From the NCBI GenBank assembly GCA_041687755.1, contig JBDNJM010000094.1:24448-88447 (forward strand): a DNA stretch of 64,000 bases, given 5' to 3'. Made by a program: the position numbers and the translations under genes. Below, piece after piece: positions 26,330-34,876 of the stretch (the first letter of the stretch is position 1; every line of letters starts with the position of its first letter). This stretch comes from JBDNJM01 sp041687755 (lineage in GTDB: Bacteria; Planctomycetota; UBA1135; GCA-002686595). Under the pieces are notes generated by a model. It did no database searches. It was not told the DNA's origin and saw only the letters and a list, made by a program, of their open reading frames with translations.

Positions 26330-27808
26330 TCAGCGCATTGCCTTCGGGACCAGGGCGCGCTCGACCAGCTCGAACAGGCCCTGGACCGCCACGGCCATCA
26401 GAGCCGCTGGCACCGCGCCCTCGAGGATGCGGAGCGTGTCGGCGAGCCGGAGTCCTGCCAGGATCGGCTGGCCGTAGCCGCCGGCGCCGACAAGTGCGCC
26501 AAGGGTGGCGGCGCCGACGCAGATCACTGCGGCGGTTTGGACGCCGGCCAGGATCGAGGGCAGGGCAAGGGGCAGCTCGACGCGGCGCAAGGCCGCTCCG
26601 GGCGGGAGCCCAATCGCGCGCGCGGTGTCGCGCAGGCCGATCGGGATCCCGGTCAGCCCAGCGTGGGTGTTGCGCACGATCGGCAGCAGGCTGTAGAGGA
26701 ACAGCGCGACGATCGCGGGGCCCGAGCCGATGCCGAACACGGGGATCATGAACACCAGCAGTGCTAGAGCGGGAATGGTCTGCCCGATGCCGACCGCTCC
26801 CAGGACGAACTGTCCGAGGCGCTCCCGCTTGGCCGCGACCACGCCGAGCGGCACCGCCACGAGGAGAGCCAGGAGCAGCGCGACGCCGACGAGCGCAAGG
26901 TGCTCGAGCGTGTGGCGCCAGATCCGGGCGGCGCGGCTCTCCACGGAGGCGTCCACGGTCACGTCGAAGGTTGTCTCCAGGAACGCTGCCGCCGCTGCGG
27001 TCTCGGAGCGGCCCTCCAGCTCGACCGTGGCGTTCATTCCGACCATCGCCGCCGTGTCGATGCGCCCCTCAAGGGCGGTCAGGGCGTCGACGGCGCCGGG
27101 CGCGCGTTCGGCGAGATCGCTGCGGTAGAGCAGCACGGCCTCGTAGCGCGGGAAGAAGCCGCGGTCGTCCTCGAGCGCCAGCAGGTCGTACGCGCGAATC
27201 TTCGCGTCGGTCGTGTACATGTCGATGAGATCGACGGAGCCGCTGGTCAGCCCGCGGTAGGCCAGCTCGTGCTCGATACCGCGGGCGTCGGGCAACTGGA
27301 GGCCGTAGTGCTCCACCAGCCCGGGCCAGCCGTCGGCGCGCAGCATGAACTCGTTGCTGACGCGCACGACGAGATCGCGGGCTTCGGACAGATCACTGAG
27401 CCGTTGGAGCTGCAGCTTGGCGGCGCGCCCGCGCAGCATGCCGATGGCGTAGTTGTTCTCGAACCCGAGCGGCTGGCCGAGCACGATTCCACGGGCGCTG
27501 AGGAGCGCGCTTGCGGCCTTCAGGTCGGCCGGGGCGTCCTCGGCGAGCAGTTCGGCCATCAGGGTTCCCGTGTACTCCGCGTACACGTCCACCTCGCCCG
27601 CGATCAGTGCATTGAACGCGAGCCGGCTGCCGCCGAGGCCCTGAACGTGCTCAGCTGCGAAGCCCGCGCCCTCGAGGCGCAGCCGGGCCAGTTCGCCGAG
27701 CACGACGCTCTCCGTGAAGCTCTTTGATGCGACCCGCAGGGGCTCCTGGGCCGGCTCGGCGGCGAGCGATCCGGTCAGGGACAGGGCGAGGAGAGCGAGC
27801 GCCATCAT
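26330..27808 (-). CDS. osmoprotectant-type ABC transporter, fused substrate-binding protein and permease
   Basis: This gene encodes 492 residues. A signal peptide (ends SLAAEPAQ) leads into a periplasmic binding domain of the glycine-betaine/choline OpuAC-OpuCC type, residues 25-290: 'VASKSFTESVVLGELARL', 'VDVYAEYTGTL', 'YRGLTSGSVDLIDMYTTDA'. A permease of the OpuCB/ProW type follows at residues 295-492, with 'GIGQTIPALALLVFMIPVFG' and 'RAIGLPPGAALRRVELPLAL' as the EAA loop. Most described fusions have the permease first; here the binding protein is N-terminal. Its ATG overlaps the upstream ATPase stop. The substrate is probably a quaternary amine, but that is inference. It sits within the palindrome-bracketed block and converges on the flavin/pterin-type operon. 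Confidence 0.9.
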   Translation of the reverse strand: MMALALLALSLTGSLAAEPAQEPLRVASKSFTESVVLGELARLRLEGAGFAAEHVQGLGGSRLAFNALIAGEVDVYAEYTGTLMAELLAEDAPADLKAASALLSARGIVLGQPLGFENNYAIGMLRGRAAKLQLQRLSDLSEARDLVVRVSNEFMLRADGWPGLVEHYGLQLPDARGIEHELAYRGLTSGSVDLIDMYTTDAKIRAYDLLALEDDRGFFPRYEAVLLYRSDLAERAPGAVDALTALEGRIDTAAMVGMNATVELEGRSETAAAAAFLETTFDVTVDASVESRAARIWRHTLEHLALVGVALLLALLVAVPLGVVAAKRERLGQFVLGAVGIGQTIPALALLVFMIPVFGIGSGPAIVALFLYSLLPIVRNTHAGLTGIPIGLRDTARAIGLPPGAALRRVELPLALPSILAGVQTAAVICVGAATLGALVGAGGYGQPILAGLRLADTLRILEGAVPAALMAVAVQGLFELVERALVPKAMR

Positions 27809-28551
27809 CGCGCTGCCCCCGTGCCCAGATGGGGGCGCTGGGCGCGCACGAAGCGCTCGGCGAACCCGTCGACCGGTCGCTCCAGGAGGTCCTCGATGGT
27901 GCCACTCTGGTGCACCCGTCCCGCGTTCAGCAAGACGACCTCTTGGCCGAGGAACGCGGCCTCGGAGAGGTCGTGGGTGACCAGGACAACGGTCTTGTCC
28001 AGCTCGGAAAAGATCATGGCGAGGTCCTCCTGAAGGTCGAACCGGATCATCGGGTCGAGCGCTCCGAGCGGTTCGTCAAGGAGCAGCGCCGCCGGGTCCA
28101 GCAGCAGCGCTCGCATGAGGGCGGCGCGTTGGCGCTGACCGCCGGACAGCTGGTTGGGGAAGCGCTTGAGCGCCGCTTTCGGCAGCTGGACCAGGGCGGC
28201 GAGCTCCTCGACGCGGGCCGCGCAGGCCTCGGGCGTCCAGCCCAGGTGGCGGGCGACGAGCGTGACGTTGTCGCGCGCGGAGAGGTGGGGGAACAGCCCG
28301 CCCTCCTGGGGCACGTAACCGATGCGTTGGCGAGCGCCGATCCAGGCCTCGCCGACGAGGACTTGGCCGTCGAAGCGCACTTCGCCGCCCGTAGGCAGCT
28401 CGAGGCCGAGCAGCAGCTTGAGCAGCGTGGACTTGCCGCACCCGGACTGCCCGATCAGCGCGGTGCAGCGGGCGCTGGGCAGGTTCAGGTCGATCCCGGT
28501 CAGGGCCTGGACTTGGCCGTAGTGCTTCGAAACGCCTTGGAGCTCGAACAT
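27805..28551 (-). CDS. ABC transporter ATP-binding subunit (osmoprotectant type)
   Basis: This gene encodes 248 residues from the ATG at 28549-28551 (MFELQGVSKHYG). A longer frame would start inside the palindrome and is rejected. Walker A is 'LIGQSGCGKSTLLK', the Q-loop 'YVPQEGGLFPHL', the signature 'LSGGQRQRAALMRAL', Walker B 'LLLDEPLGALDP' and the H-loop 'VLVTHDLSEA'. This is the ProV/OpuCA-type subfamily without the C-terminal CBS domains, which suggests it is not osmotically gated through CBS. It powers the permease encoded directly downstream (4-nt overlap). The promoter must lie at or just downstream of the palindrome, in the 75 nt before the start. Confidence 0.93.
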   Translation of the reverse strand: MFELQGVSKHYGQVQALTGIDLNLPSARCTALIGQSGCGKSTLLKLLLGLELPTGGEVRFDGQVLVGEAWIGARQRIGYVPQEGGLFPHLSARDNVTLVARHLGWTPEACAARVEELAALVQLPKAALKRFPNQLSGGQRQRAALMRALLLDPAALLLDEPLGALDPMIRFDLQEDLAMIFSELDKTVVLVTHDLSEAAFLGQEVVLLNAGRVHQSGTIEDLLERPVDGFAERFVRAQRPHLGTGAAR

Positions 28552-28625
28552 CGTGGGCCCAGATTGCCCTGGAGCCGACCTTGGAGCCCGGGCTTTCTTG
28601 ATTCCGTGGCAATTCGGTCTGGGCG

Positions 28626-28750
28626 GGGGGAAGGATCTGCGGGGAGATGGTGTCTGACAGGAATCCGCCACTTGCGGGAGATCGCCTTAGGCGGTCTCCC
28701 GCAAGTGGCGGATTCCTGTCAGACACCATCTCCCCGCAGATCCTTCCCCC
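28626..28750. repeat. long palindrome (62-bp arms, one wobble pair), terminator or REP-like element
   Basis: Arms 28626-28687 and 28689-28750 pair with a single T:G mismatch (28682/28694) around a one-base centre in the 'tta' at 28687-28689. The outer left end, gggcggggggaaggat at 28621-28636, matches 15 of 16 bases of the corresponding end of the palindrome at 13947-14075. An internal ggtgtctgaca corresponds to ggtgccaggca there. It lies 31 nt past the amylase stop, so it should act as that gene's terminator. Together the two palindromes bracket 14.1-28.6 kb. Confidence 0.88.
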
Positions 28751-28781
28751 AGACGCGGAGGGCTTTGCCTCAGGCTCATGC

Positions 28782-31388
28782 TCAGAACGTGAGGCGCAGC
28801 TCCACGGCGTTGCTGACCCGCGTCAGGGCCAGCGTCGCCGGGTCGATCACGACGTACGCGTGGCGCGCGACTGTGCCGACGAGGCTGAAGGGCGACAGGG
28901 GCCCGAGCGTGATTCCGCCGGCCGCGCTGCCGTCGTTCCCCAGCGATCCGAGGCTGCCGGACAGCGGCCCAGCGTTCGGGTTGTCGAGCGTGAACAAGAA
29001 ATAGTTATCTACGTTAAGCGACAGGGTTCCGAGGCCCGCGAGCGGCACGCCGGGGTCTCCGCCGCTGAGCGAGCCCAGCAGGTACCGCAGGTCGCCGGCG
29101 GCCTGCGCGCCGGCTTGGAAGGACAGATCCTGAGTACCGCCCTGGATCACCGAGAGGGTCTCGGCAGCGGTGCTCAATCCGGCGAGGGCGGGGTCGGTGC
29201 GGTGTTCGAGCAGCACAAAGCTGCGGGCGGGGAGGTCGAAGGCGGCCGACTGGGCGAAGGCGTGCAGCGGGCTCGGCTCCGCGACCACGACACCGCGCGT
29301 GCCCGCACCGAAGCCTCCGTACTCGAGGGCGTCGCTCTGCAGCGCGACCTCCCAGGCGCCGGCCCGCGGCAGACCGATCCTGTAAGAGCCCGCGCCGGCG
29401 TAGGACGCGCCGCCGAAGTTGGCGAGTACGACGAAGGAGTCGCCGCCGGGAATCGCGCGCTCGAAGGCGAACACGTCGGCGGTCTCGTTGGTGTGAAACG
29501 CGAACGCCGAGGCATCGGCGAACAGGGCCTCGCGCGAGGTGCGCAGGCGAATGAGGTCGGAGTAGAAGCGGAAGATCTGTGCGTACTGCGTCTTCTGGCT
29601 CCAGTCGATCTTCTCGAACTCCCAGCCGTTGTCCTCGAGCCACTCCGTGCCCATGAGGAGCGACGGGATGCCCTTTGCCAACAGCGTCATGCCATGGGCG
29701 AGCTTCGTGCGGCTGACCGCGAATTCGTTGTCGTGAGGCGGCGTGGGGTCGATGGTGCGCACGGCCCGCTGGTTGCTGTTGAGGGGCCAGGCGTCATCGT
29801 GCAGCTCGAAGTAGTTGAACACGCGCGTGCCGGAGAGCTCTCCGCTGCGGGTGGCCGCGGAGGCCAGGGCGCCCACGTTGGGGCTGCCGAAGGCCGCATT
29901 GAAGGTCGCGCTGCGCACCGCGTCCTTGAAGGCGGTGTGGTACTGGCTGTCGAAGCCCAGCCCGCCTGAGCTGGTGGGGCGCGTGAAGAACGGGTCGTCT
30001 CCGAAGACCTCGCCGAGCATGATCTTGTCCTTCCAGCGGGCGTCGGCGAGGTCGTTCAGGTCGCGCAGGAGGAAGTTGCTCGCGACCGGCTGGGGCCCGA
30101 AGCTGAACGCGGAGAGGGCATCGACGCGGAAGCCGTCCATGCGGTACTCCTCCAGCATCAGGGCAGCGGCGTCGAGCACGAACTGACGCAGCCGCGGGTC
30201 GTCGAGGTCGAGCTGGGGCCCGAAGGGCGTGTCCGCCGGAGGCGTGTCGAAGAACACGTTGTCCGCAGCGCTGGGGCCCGTGTAGGCGAACAGGAAGTTG
30301 GCGCCCGCGTCGAAGTGGTTGTAGACGACGTCCAGGATCACCGCGATGCCGCGGGCGTGCAGGGCATCGACAAGGGCCTTCAGGGCGTCGGGGCTGCCGA
30401 GGGCCGACTCGATCGCGGTGAGCGTGGTCGGGTTGTAGCCTCCTGAGAAGGCCGCGGGCCACTCGTGCACAGGGTTGAGGTAGACCACGTTGACGCCCAG
30501 TTCCGCGAGGTGGTCGACGCGGGCAGTGGCGTCGGCGAAGCTCGCGGGCGATCCGGTGGCTCCTTGGGGATCGTTCAGGCCGGAGAACGTTCCGACGTGC
30601 AACTGGTAGCACACCATGCGCTCGAACGGCGGGGGCGTGAACGGGCCGGTTCCCCAGGCGTAGGCGGCGGGGTCAACGACGATCGAGTTGTTGAAGTCGC
30701 CCGGGTCCAGCTGCTTCGCGAAGGCGTCCGGCTTCCAGGTAGATGTCGCGCCGAAAAAGTACTTGTAGGAGTCGCCCGCGGCAGCGCCGGGGACGAAGGC
30801 GATGAACTCGTCGCCCTGCCGAGTCATCGGGTGGGCGAGGGTGAAGCCGTTGAATTCTCCGCGCACGAAGGCCGTTGGGGCGACGGGCGCGAGCACTCGA
30901 AAGGCGACCCCGCCGGTCGCCGGAGTGGCGCCGGGCGGCGCGTGCTCGAAGGTGTTGAAGTCGAGCGGGAAGAAGCCACCGGGGGCCCCGGTTTCGCCGA
31001 CGCCGGCCTGCCCCAAGAAGTCGGTGTCCGCGCCGTCGGTCGCCTCGATCTGGTACAGCACCCGGTCCGCGTCCCGTCCGTCCACCTGGGCGGCCCAAAG
31101 GTCGTAGGGGCCCCGCTGGCCGACGCGGACGGCGGAGAAGTAGCGCGGCGGAGTGCCCACGACGTCCTGGCGAACGCGCGCGCTGGACAGGTCGTTCGCC
31201 GCGGACTGGAAGCGCACCTCGAAATTCTCGCTCCGAACGGGCACCGCGGGCGTCCGGTCGTGCCACGGAAGGTGGGTCAGGCCATCGGGGTCGACCTGCC
31301 CGTCGATCTGGGCAGCGTGTCCCCGAGAGGCGAGCGGCAGCAGCGCGAGGGCGAGCGTCCAGGCGGAGTTGCGGAGGGTGGAGGTCAT
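28782..31388 (-). CDS. secreted GH13 alpha-amylase/isoamylase-like enzyme with CBM48-like N-terminal domain
   Basis: This gene encodes about 868 residues from the ATG at 31386-31388, which gives a signal peptide (ends SRGHA-AQIDG). An N-terminal immunoglobulin-like/CBM48-type region contains 'VAFRVLAPVAPTAFVRGEFN'. The barrel follows: 'YQLHVGTFSG', 'LAELGVNVVYLNPVHEW', 'AVILDVVYNHF' (region I), 'MDGFRVDALSAF' (catalytic Asp, region II), 'IMLGEVFGDD' (acid Glu, region III) and 'FELHDDAW' in place of the usual N-H-D of region IV. The C-terminal beta domain is followed by about 120 residues of unknown beta-rich sequence. It should hydrolyse alpha-1,4- or alpha-1,6-glucans outside the cell. The GH31 fragment at the window start could act on the products. 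A palindrome follows the stop. Confidence 0.9.
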   Translation of the reverse strand: MTSTLRNSAWTLALALLPLASRGHAAQIDGQVDPDGLTHLPWHDRTPAVPVRSENFEVRFQSAANDLSSARVRQDVVGTPPRYFSAVRVGQRGPYDLWAAQVDGRDADRVLYQIEATDGADTDFLGQAGVGETGAPGGFFPLDFNTFEHAPPGATPATGGVAFRVLAPVAPTAFVRGEFNGFTLAHPMTRQGDEFIAFVPGAAAGDSYKYFFGATSTWKPDAFAKQLDPGDFNNSIVVDPAAYAWGTGPFTPPPFERMVCYQLHVGTFSGLNDPQGATGSPASFADATARVDHLAELGVNVVYLNPVHEWPAAFSGGYNPTTLTAIESALGSPDALKALVDALHARGIAVILDVVYNHFDAGANFLFAYTGPSAADNVFFDTPPADTPFGPQLDLDDPRLRQFVLDAAALMLEEYRMDGFRVDALSAFSFGPQPVASNFLLRDLNDLADARWKDKIMLGEVFGDDPFFTRPTSSGGLGFDSQYHTAFKDAVRSATFNAAFGSPNVGALASAATRSGELSGTRVFNYFELHDDAWPLNSNQRAVRTIDPTPPHDNEFAVSRTKLAHGMTLLAKGIPSLLMGTEWLEDNGWEFEKIDWSQKTQYAQIFRFYSDLIRLRTSREALFADASAFAFHTNETADVFAFERAIPGGDSFVVLANFGGASYAGAGSYRIGLPRAGAWEVALQSDALEYGGFGAGTRGVVVAEPSPLHAFAQSAAFDLPARSFVLLEHRTDPALAGLSTAAETLSVIQGGTQDLSFQAGAQAAGDLRYLLGSLSGGDPGVPLAGLGTLSLNVDNYFLFTLDNPNAGPLSGSLGSLGNDGSAAGGITLGPLSPFSLVGTVARHAYVVIDPATLALTRVSNAVELRLTF

Positions 31389-31847
31389 GGGAGGCGAACG
31401 TCGGCGGGGTACGGAAGCGTCGGGGCGATCCTCGAAGCTAGGGCATGAACAACCCTTGGGGGCCCGCAGGCGCGAATTCAAACGGTGGGAAGCCGCGGAG
31501 TCCAGCCCTGGAGCGATCTGTCGAGAATCGAGGCTGGACCGCGTGCCCCCGAATCATGCCCCCGGCGACCAGGGTAGGCCCTTGAGCAGGCCAGGGCCAT
31601 TGGGGCTCCCCGCTCGGACGGCCGACGGCTGAATACCAGTCCGAGGCATCAGCTGAGTTCAAAACAGGGGGGTGAGCTTCGACAGGAATGACACCTTCAA
31701 GAGGATCCACTTGCATCTTTGAGACAGTTTTCTTGTAGGAACTTTGAGAAGGCATTGAGGTTTTTGGCGCTTGAACGAATAGAACGTAGGCACGCCTTCG
31801 GAGATATTCCCCGGCTAGGCGATCTCCCCCCCTTGACCCCCACTAAA
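31389..31847. other. intergenic region, presumed divergent promoters
   Basis: These 459 nt lie between the divergent amylase and DNA-binding-protein genes. The part from 31715 to 31850 is AT-richer than the surroundings (runs such as ttgagacagttttcttg) and probably holds the promoter of the DNA-binding protein. No coding sequence was recognised. An in-frame extension of the downstream gene exists, but its composition does not support coding. Confidence 0.45.
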
Positions 31848-32267
31848 ATGTCCAAGAACAGTATCGACCAACAGATCGCTGATCGCGTCGACGCCTTCGT
31901 CGCCGACCTGACCGACCTTATCCGCCAGAGCGCCGTCGAGGCCGTTCGCGAGACCCTCGAGGGCAGCGCGCCCGCGCGCCGTGCACTCCGTGCACCCCGG
32001 GCATCCGCCGCCGCAGCGCCCGCGCGCAGCCCCCGCCCCGCGAAGCGCGGCGGGGGTCGCATCCGTCGCACCGCGGCCGACCTCGATGAGCTCTGCAAAA
32101 CGATTCTCGACTACCTGGGATCGAACCCGGCCTCGGGCGTCGAGCAGATCGCCGCGGGCACGGGCATCCCTAGTGCTGAACTGAAGCGTCCGATCGTCCA
32201 GCTGCTCGAGAACAAGTCGATCAAGAAGAAGGGCCAGCGTCGCGGCACCAAGTACTCGCTCAGGTAG
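31848..32267 (+). CDS. small winged-helix-like DNA-binding protein
   Basis: This gene encodes 139 residues from the ATG at 31848 (MSKNSIDQQIADRV). There are three parts. Residues 1-40 are an amphipathic helix of coiled-coil type ('VDAFVADLTDLIRQSAVEAV'). A basic Ala/Pro/Arg linker ('RSPRPAKRGGGRIRR') follows. Residues 80-139 form a helix-turn-helix-like domain ('LCKTILDYLGSNPASGVEQI', 'GIPSAELKRPIVQLLENKSI') ending with a basic wing ('KKKGQRRGTKYSL'). Similar small proteins in delta-proteobacteria and planctomycetes are annotated as DNA-binding proteins of unknown role. It is monocistronic with a GC-rich hairpin 19 nt after the stop. Nucleoid-associated or regulatory roles are both possible. 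Confidence 0.72.
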   Translation: MSKNSIDQQIADRVDAFVADLTDLIRQSAVEAVRETLEGSAPARRALRAPRASAAAAPARSPRPAKRGGGRIRRTAADLDELCKTILDYLGSNPASGVEQIAAGTGIPSAELKRPIVQLLENKSIKKKGQRRGTKYSLR

Positions 32268-32285
32268 GCCAAGCGAAGATTCGAA

Positions 32286-32310
32286 GGGCCGCGCACGGAT
32301 CGCGCGGCCC
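32286..32310 (+). terminator. hairpin terminator after the DNA-binding protein gene
   Basis: A perfect 9-bp stem (gggccgcgc with gcgcggccc) encloses a 7-nt loop, 19 nt after the stop. There is no U-tract. Confidence 0.6.
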
Positions 32311-32410
32311 CGCGGATACAGCGAGGAGTTGGCGCATGCGTCGGCTCCTCGCTTGCATGAATGCGGGTTTGCGCGGGCCGGGCTCGCCCTGCTGCCGGGA
32401 TGCCGTGCCT

Positions 32411-32430
32411 CGGATCGGATCGGATCGGAT
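32411..32430. repeat. cggat pentanucleotide tandem repeat, four copies
   Basis: Four perfect copies of cggat are followed by a G-run at about 32440-32448. Length variation is possible in such tracts. No coding sequence is affected. Confidence 0.8.
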
Positions 32431-32663
32431 CGAGGACGAGGGGGGGGGCGGGCGCCCGGCGCAGGGATGACGGCCGGTGACCAGGCAAGCGGGCCGGGCG
32501 TTCCCCGCCTGACGAAGTCCTTCGCGGATGCGTGGGCTGTGGGGGGGCAAAGCCCGTTCGGACCTCCTAGATCCAATCCTTGCGAAGGCTTCACGGAGCC
32601 TCACGGGCCGAAATCACGCCTCAGGAGCCTATTGGCGGGGTTCGGAGCGAGGGGGATGGCGGA

Positions 32664-32675
32664 CACGCTAATCCT
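32664..32675 (+). promoter_or_regulatory. shared 12-mer upstream of a secreted-protein gene (copy 1)
   Basis: The sequence cacgctaatcct lies 128 nt before the ATG at 32804. The identical 12-mer is found 21 nt before the ATG at 46910. It could contain a TAATCC-like -10 element or an operator. With only two copies the support is weak. Confidence 0.3.
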
Positions 32676-32803
32676 CACGGCGTCTTGATGCTCTCCCTAC
32701 AGAGCGGACCTAGCTTCCCCCTCGTCAACCGGCAGCCACGGAGGAGATCGGCTCTCTCCCGGCCCGGGTGCTTCCTTCCGAGACCCCACCTTCTGGACCC
32801 TCC

Positions 32804-34744
32804 ATGAACAGCTTCCTCAAGACCAGCCTCCTGACCAGCGCCGTAAGCGCCGGCTTCGCCCTCTCGGCCAAGGCCGCCGAGATCATGGTGACCGCCGACA
32901 TCGCGACCAGCACCATCTGGACCGCCGACAACACCTACAACCTGCAGGGCCAGGTTTACGTCCTGCCCGGCGCTACGCTCACGATCGAGGCCGGCACCGT
33001 CGTCGCGAGCGACCCGGGCGGCAGCATCGCGGTCACCCGCGGCGCGCAGATCTTCGTCAACGGCGAGCAGAGCGCTCCGGTCATCATGACCTCCACGGCG
33101 GACGTCGCCACCTGGACCGGCGGTGACCCGAGCACGGGCACCTGGCGCGAGTCGGCCAATGAGTGGGGCAACCTCACGATTATGGGCAACGCGTTCATCT
33201 CTGAGGACGCGAGCCCCGGCAACACGTCCACCCCGAGCGCGAGCAACTTCGCGGTCATGGAGGGCCTGCTTGGGGGCCTCGCCGACACCCGTAACCTCTA
33301 CGGCGGCGGCAACGACGACGACGACAGCGGCAGCATCAACTACCTCTCGGTGCGCTACGGCGGCCGCGTCGTCCAGCTCAACAACGAGCTGAACGGCCTG
33401 TCCCTCGGAGGCCTCGGCCGCGGCACGGACATCGACTACGTCGAGGTCATGAACAACGTCGATGATGGCATCGAGATTTGGGGCGGCACTGCCAACCTGA
33501 AGCACGTCAGCATCTGGAACGTCGGCGACGACAGCTTCGACATCGACCAGGGCTGGCGCGGCAAGGCCCAGTTCGTCCTGATCGTCCAGGGCTACAGCCT
33601 CGACGCGCCCCAGGGCTCGGGCGTCGGCGACAACTGCTTCGAGCACGACGGCGCCGAGGACTCCGACTACCAGCCGGTCACGACGGCCACGATCTACAAC
33701 GCGACCGTGATCGGTCAGCCGCTCGACGGCGACGGCGGCACGGCCTGGCGTGACGGCGCGCGCGTCCAGTACCGCAACTCCATCTTCATGGACCTCGGCG
33801 AGCAGCTCGTGCGCCCCGACGGCGACGACGGTGACGGCGCCAACGGCTACGGCTTCAACGGCACGCTCTCCTTCGCCGACGTCTGGACGACCCCGTTCAG
33901 CGCCACCTCGACCGTCAACCCGCCCGCGAACCCGGGCGCGTTCTACCCGTCACAAACCAGCGGCAACCTGGCCGAAATCACCAACAGCGTGATGTTCCGC
34001 AACTTGAACGGTTCGGCCTACACCGAGGCGACCGCGCGCGGCGTCTTCGACGCGGCGAACAACAACGTTCAGGAGCCGGGTACCCAGCCGATCCGCTTCA
34101 TCGGCCGCGACGCACCGACGACCAAAGGCGGCAAGACGCTGCTGTTTGTCAACGGCCTCGACCCGCGCCCGCAGGCCGACGCCCTGACCGCCGGTGCCGC
34201 CGTCCCGAACGACGGCTTTTTCAGCCCGGCCAACTATCGCGGCGCCTTCGACCCCGAGCAGAACTGGCTCTCCGGCTGGACGGCGGCAGATGCCTTCGGG
34301 TTCGTCGTCGCGCCCACCGCTGCGACGAACGTGATCACCGGCTCGGCGGGCAACGTTCCGAGCAGCTTCACCCCGAACGGTCTCCCGACCCTCGGCAACC
34401 TGAGCTTCGGCTTCACCGCCGCCAACCCGACCGGCAACGCCTGTGCGGGCACCGGACTGGCCCTGGCCTACTTCTCCTTCGCGGACGCCATCGCCCTGCC
34501 CTTCGCCGGCTTCGGCTGCGGCTCCTCGGCGGGCACCCTGCACCTGAACCCGGGCCAGCTGGCCGGCTTCGGACCGCTTCTGGTGCCCTTCACCGGGGCG
34601 CCTGTCGTGCTCGGCGCGGGGATCCCGAACAACGCGTTCCTCTCCGGTGTCGAGGGCGTTGCGCAGCTCGTCTTCGCTGACCTGACCGACGTGTTCCCCG
34701 TCGCGATCCTGGGCGACGCGGTCGAGTTCACGATCGGCGAGTAG
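32804..34744 (+). CDS. secreted parallel beta-helix protein at the head of the TonB uptake operon
   Basis: This gene encodes about 646 residues from the ATG at 32804, which gives a signal peptide (ends LSAKA-AEIMV). The body has right-handed beta-helix features: 'TADNTYNLQGQVYVLPGATL', 'IEAGTVVASDPGG' and repeated short strands with Asn/Gly turns. 'VDDGIEIWGGTANLKHVSIW', 'GDDSFDIDQGWRGKAQFV' and 'NCFEHDGAEDSDYQP' recall a family of surface proteins often encoded beside TonB-dependent receptors in proteobacteria and Bacteroidota. The C-terminal 100 residues (from 'LHLNPGQLAGFGPLLVPFTG') form a beta-sandwich-like tail similar to tails of other secreted proteins here. Possible roles are ligand capture at the outer membrane for the downstream receptor or a surface structural protein. 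No enzymatic motif was seen. Confidence 0.75.
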   Translation: MNSFLKTSLLTSAVSAGFALSAKAAEIMVTADIATSTIWTADNTYNLQGQVYVLPGATLTIEAGTVVASDPGGSIAVTRGAQIFVNGEQSAPVIMTSTADVATWTGGDPSTGTWRESANEWGNLTIMGNAFISEDASPGNTSTPSASNFAVMEGLLGGLADTRNLYGGGNDDDDSGSINYLSVRYGGRVVQLNNELNGLSLGGLGRGTDIDYVEVMNNVDDGIEIWGGTANLKHVSIWNVGDDSFDIDQGWRGKAQFVLIVQGYSLDAPQGSGVGDNCFEHDGAEDSDYQPVTTATIYNATVIGQPLDGDGGTAWRDGARVQYRNSIFMDLGEQLVRPDGDDGDGANGYGFNGTLSFADVWTTPFSATSTVNPPANPGAFYPSQTSGNLAEITNSVMFRNLNGSAYTEATARGVFDAANNNVQEPGTQPIRFIGRDAPTTKGGKTLLFVNGLDPRPQADALTAGAAVPNDGFFSPANYRGAFDPEQNWLSGWTAADAFGFVVAPTAATNVITGSAGNVPSSFTPNGLPTLGNLSFGFTAANPTGNACAGTGLALAYFSFADAIALPFAGFGCGSSAGTLHLNPGQLAGFGPLLVPFTGAPVVLGAGIPNNAFLSGVEGVAQLVFADLTDVFPVAILGDAVEFTIGE

Positions 34745-34876
34745 CCAGACCCCAGCGGGTATCCGGCCCGCATGACGGGCCAGGACAGGGGTCCGCTGCG
34801 CTTCGACGCCGCGGACCCCGATGCACAGCTCCCCCTACTGACCCCGGCGTCCACCGCCGACGAACACCGACGAGCC

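Larger units (their letters stand above)
32311..32803. other. intergenic region upstream of the TonB-receptor operon
   Basis: These 493 nt contain no credible gene. They include a short tandem repeat of cggat (four copies at 32411-32430) and a run of eight or more G just after it. A 12-mer (cacgctaatcct at 32664-32675) also occurs upstream of the gene at 46910. The last 20 nt before the ATG are pyrimidine-rich without a Shine-Dalgarno. The operon promoter should lie here. Confidence 0.45.

Noticed and set aside
28555..28671. N-terminal extension of the ABC ATPase into the palindrome
   Set aside because: The extension is Pro/Arg-rich, derives from the repeat, and the normal ATPase start (MFELQGVSKHYG) is at 28551.
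32411..32450. Origin of replication or DnaA-box cluster at the cggat repeat
   Set aside because: It is not AT-rich and no DnaA-box-like TTATCCACA was found nearby.
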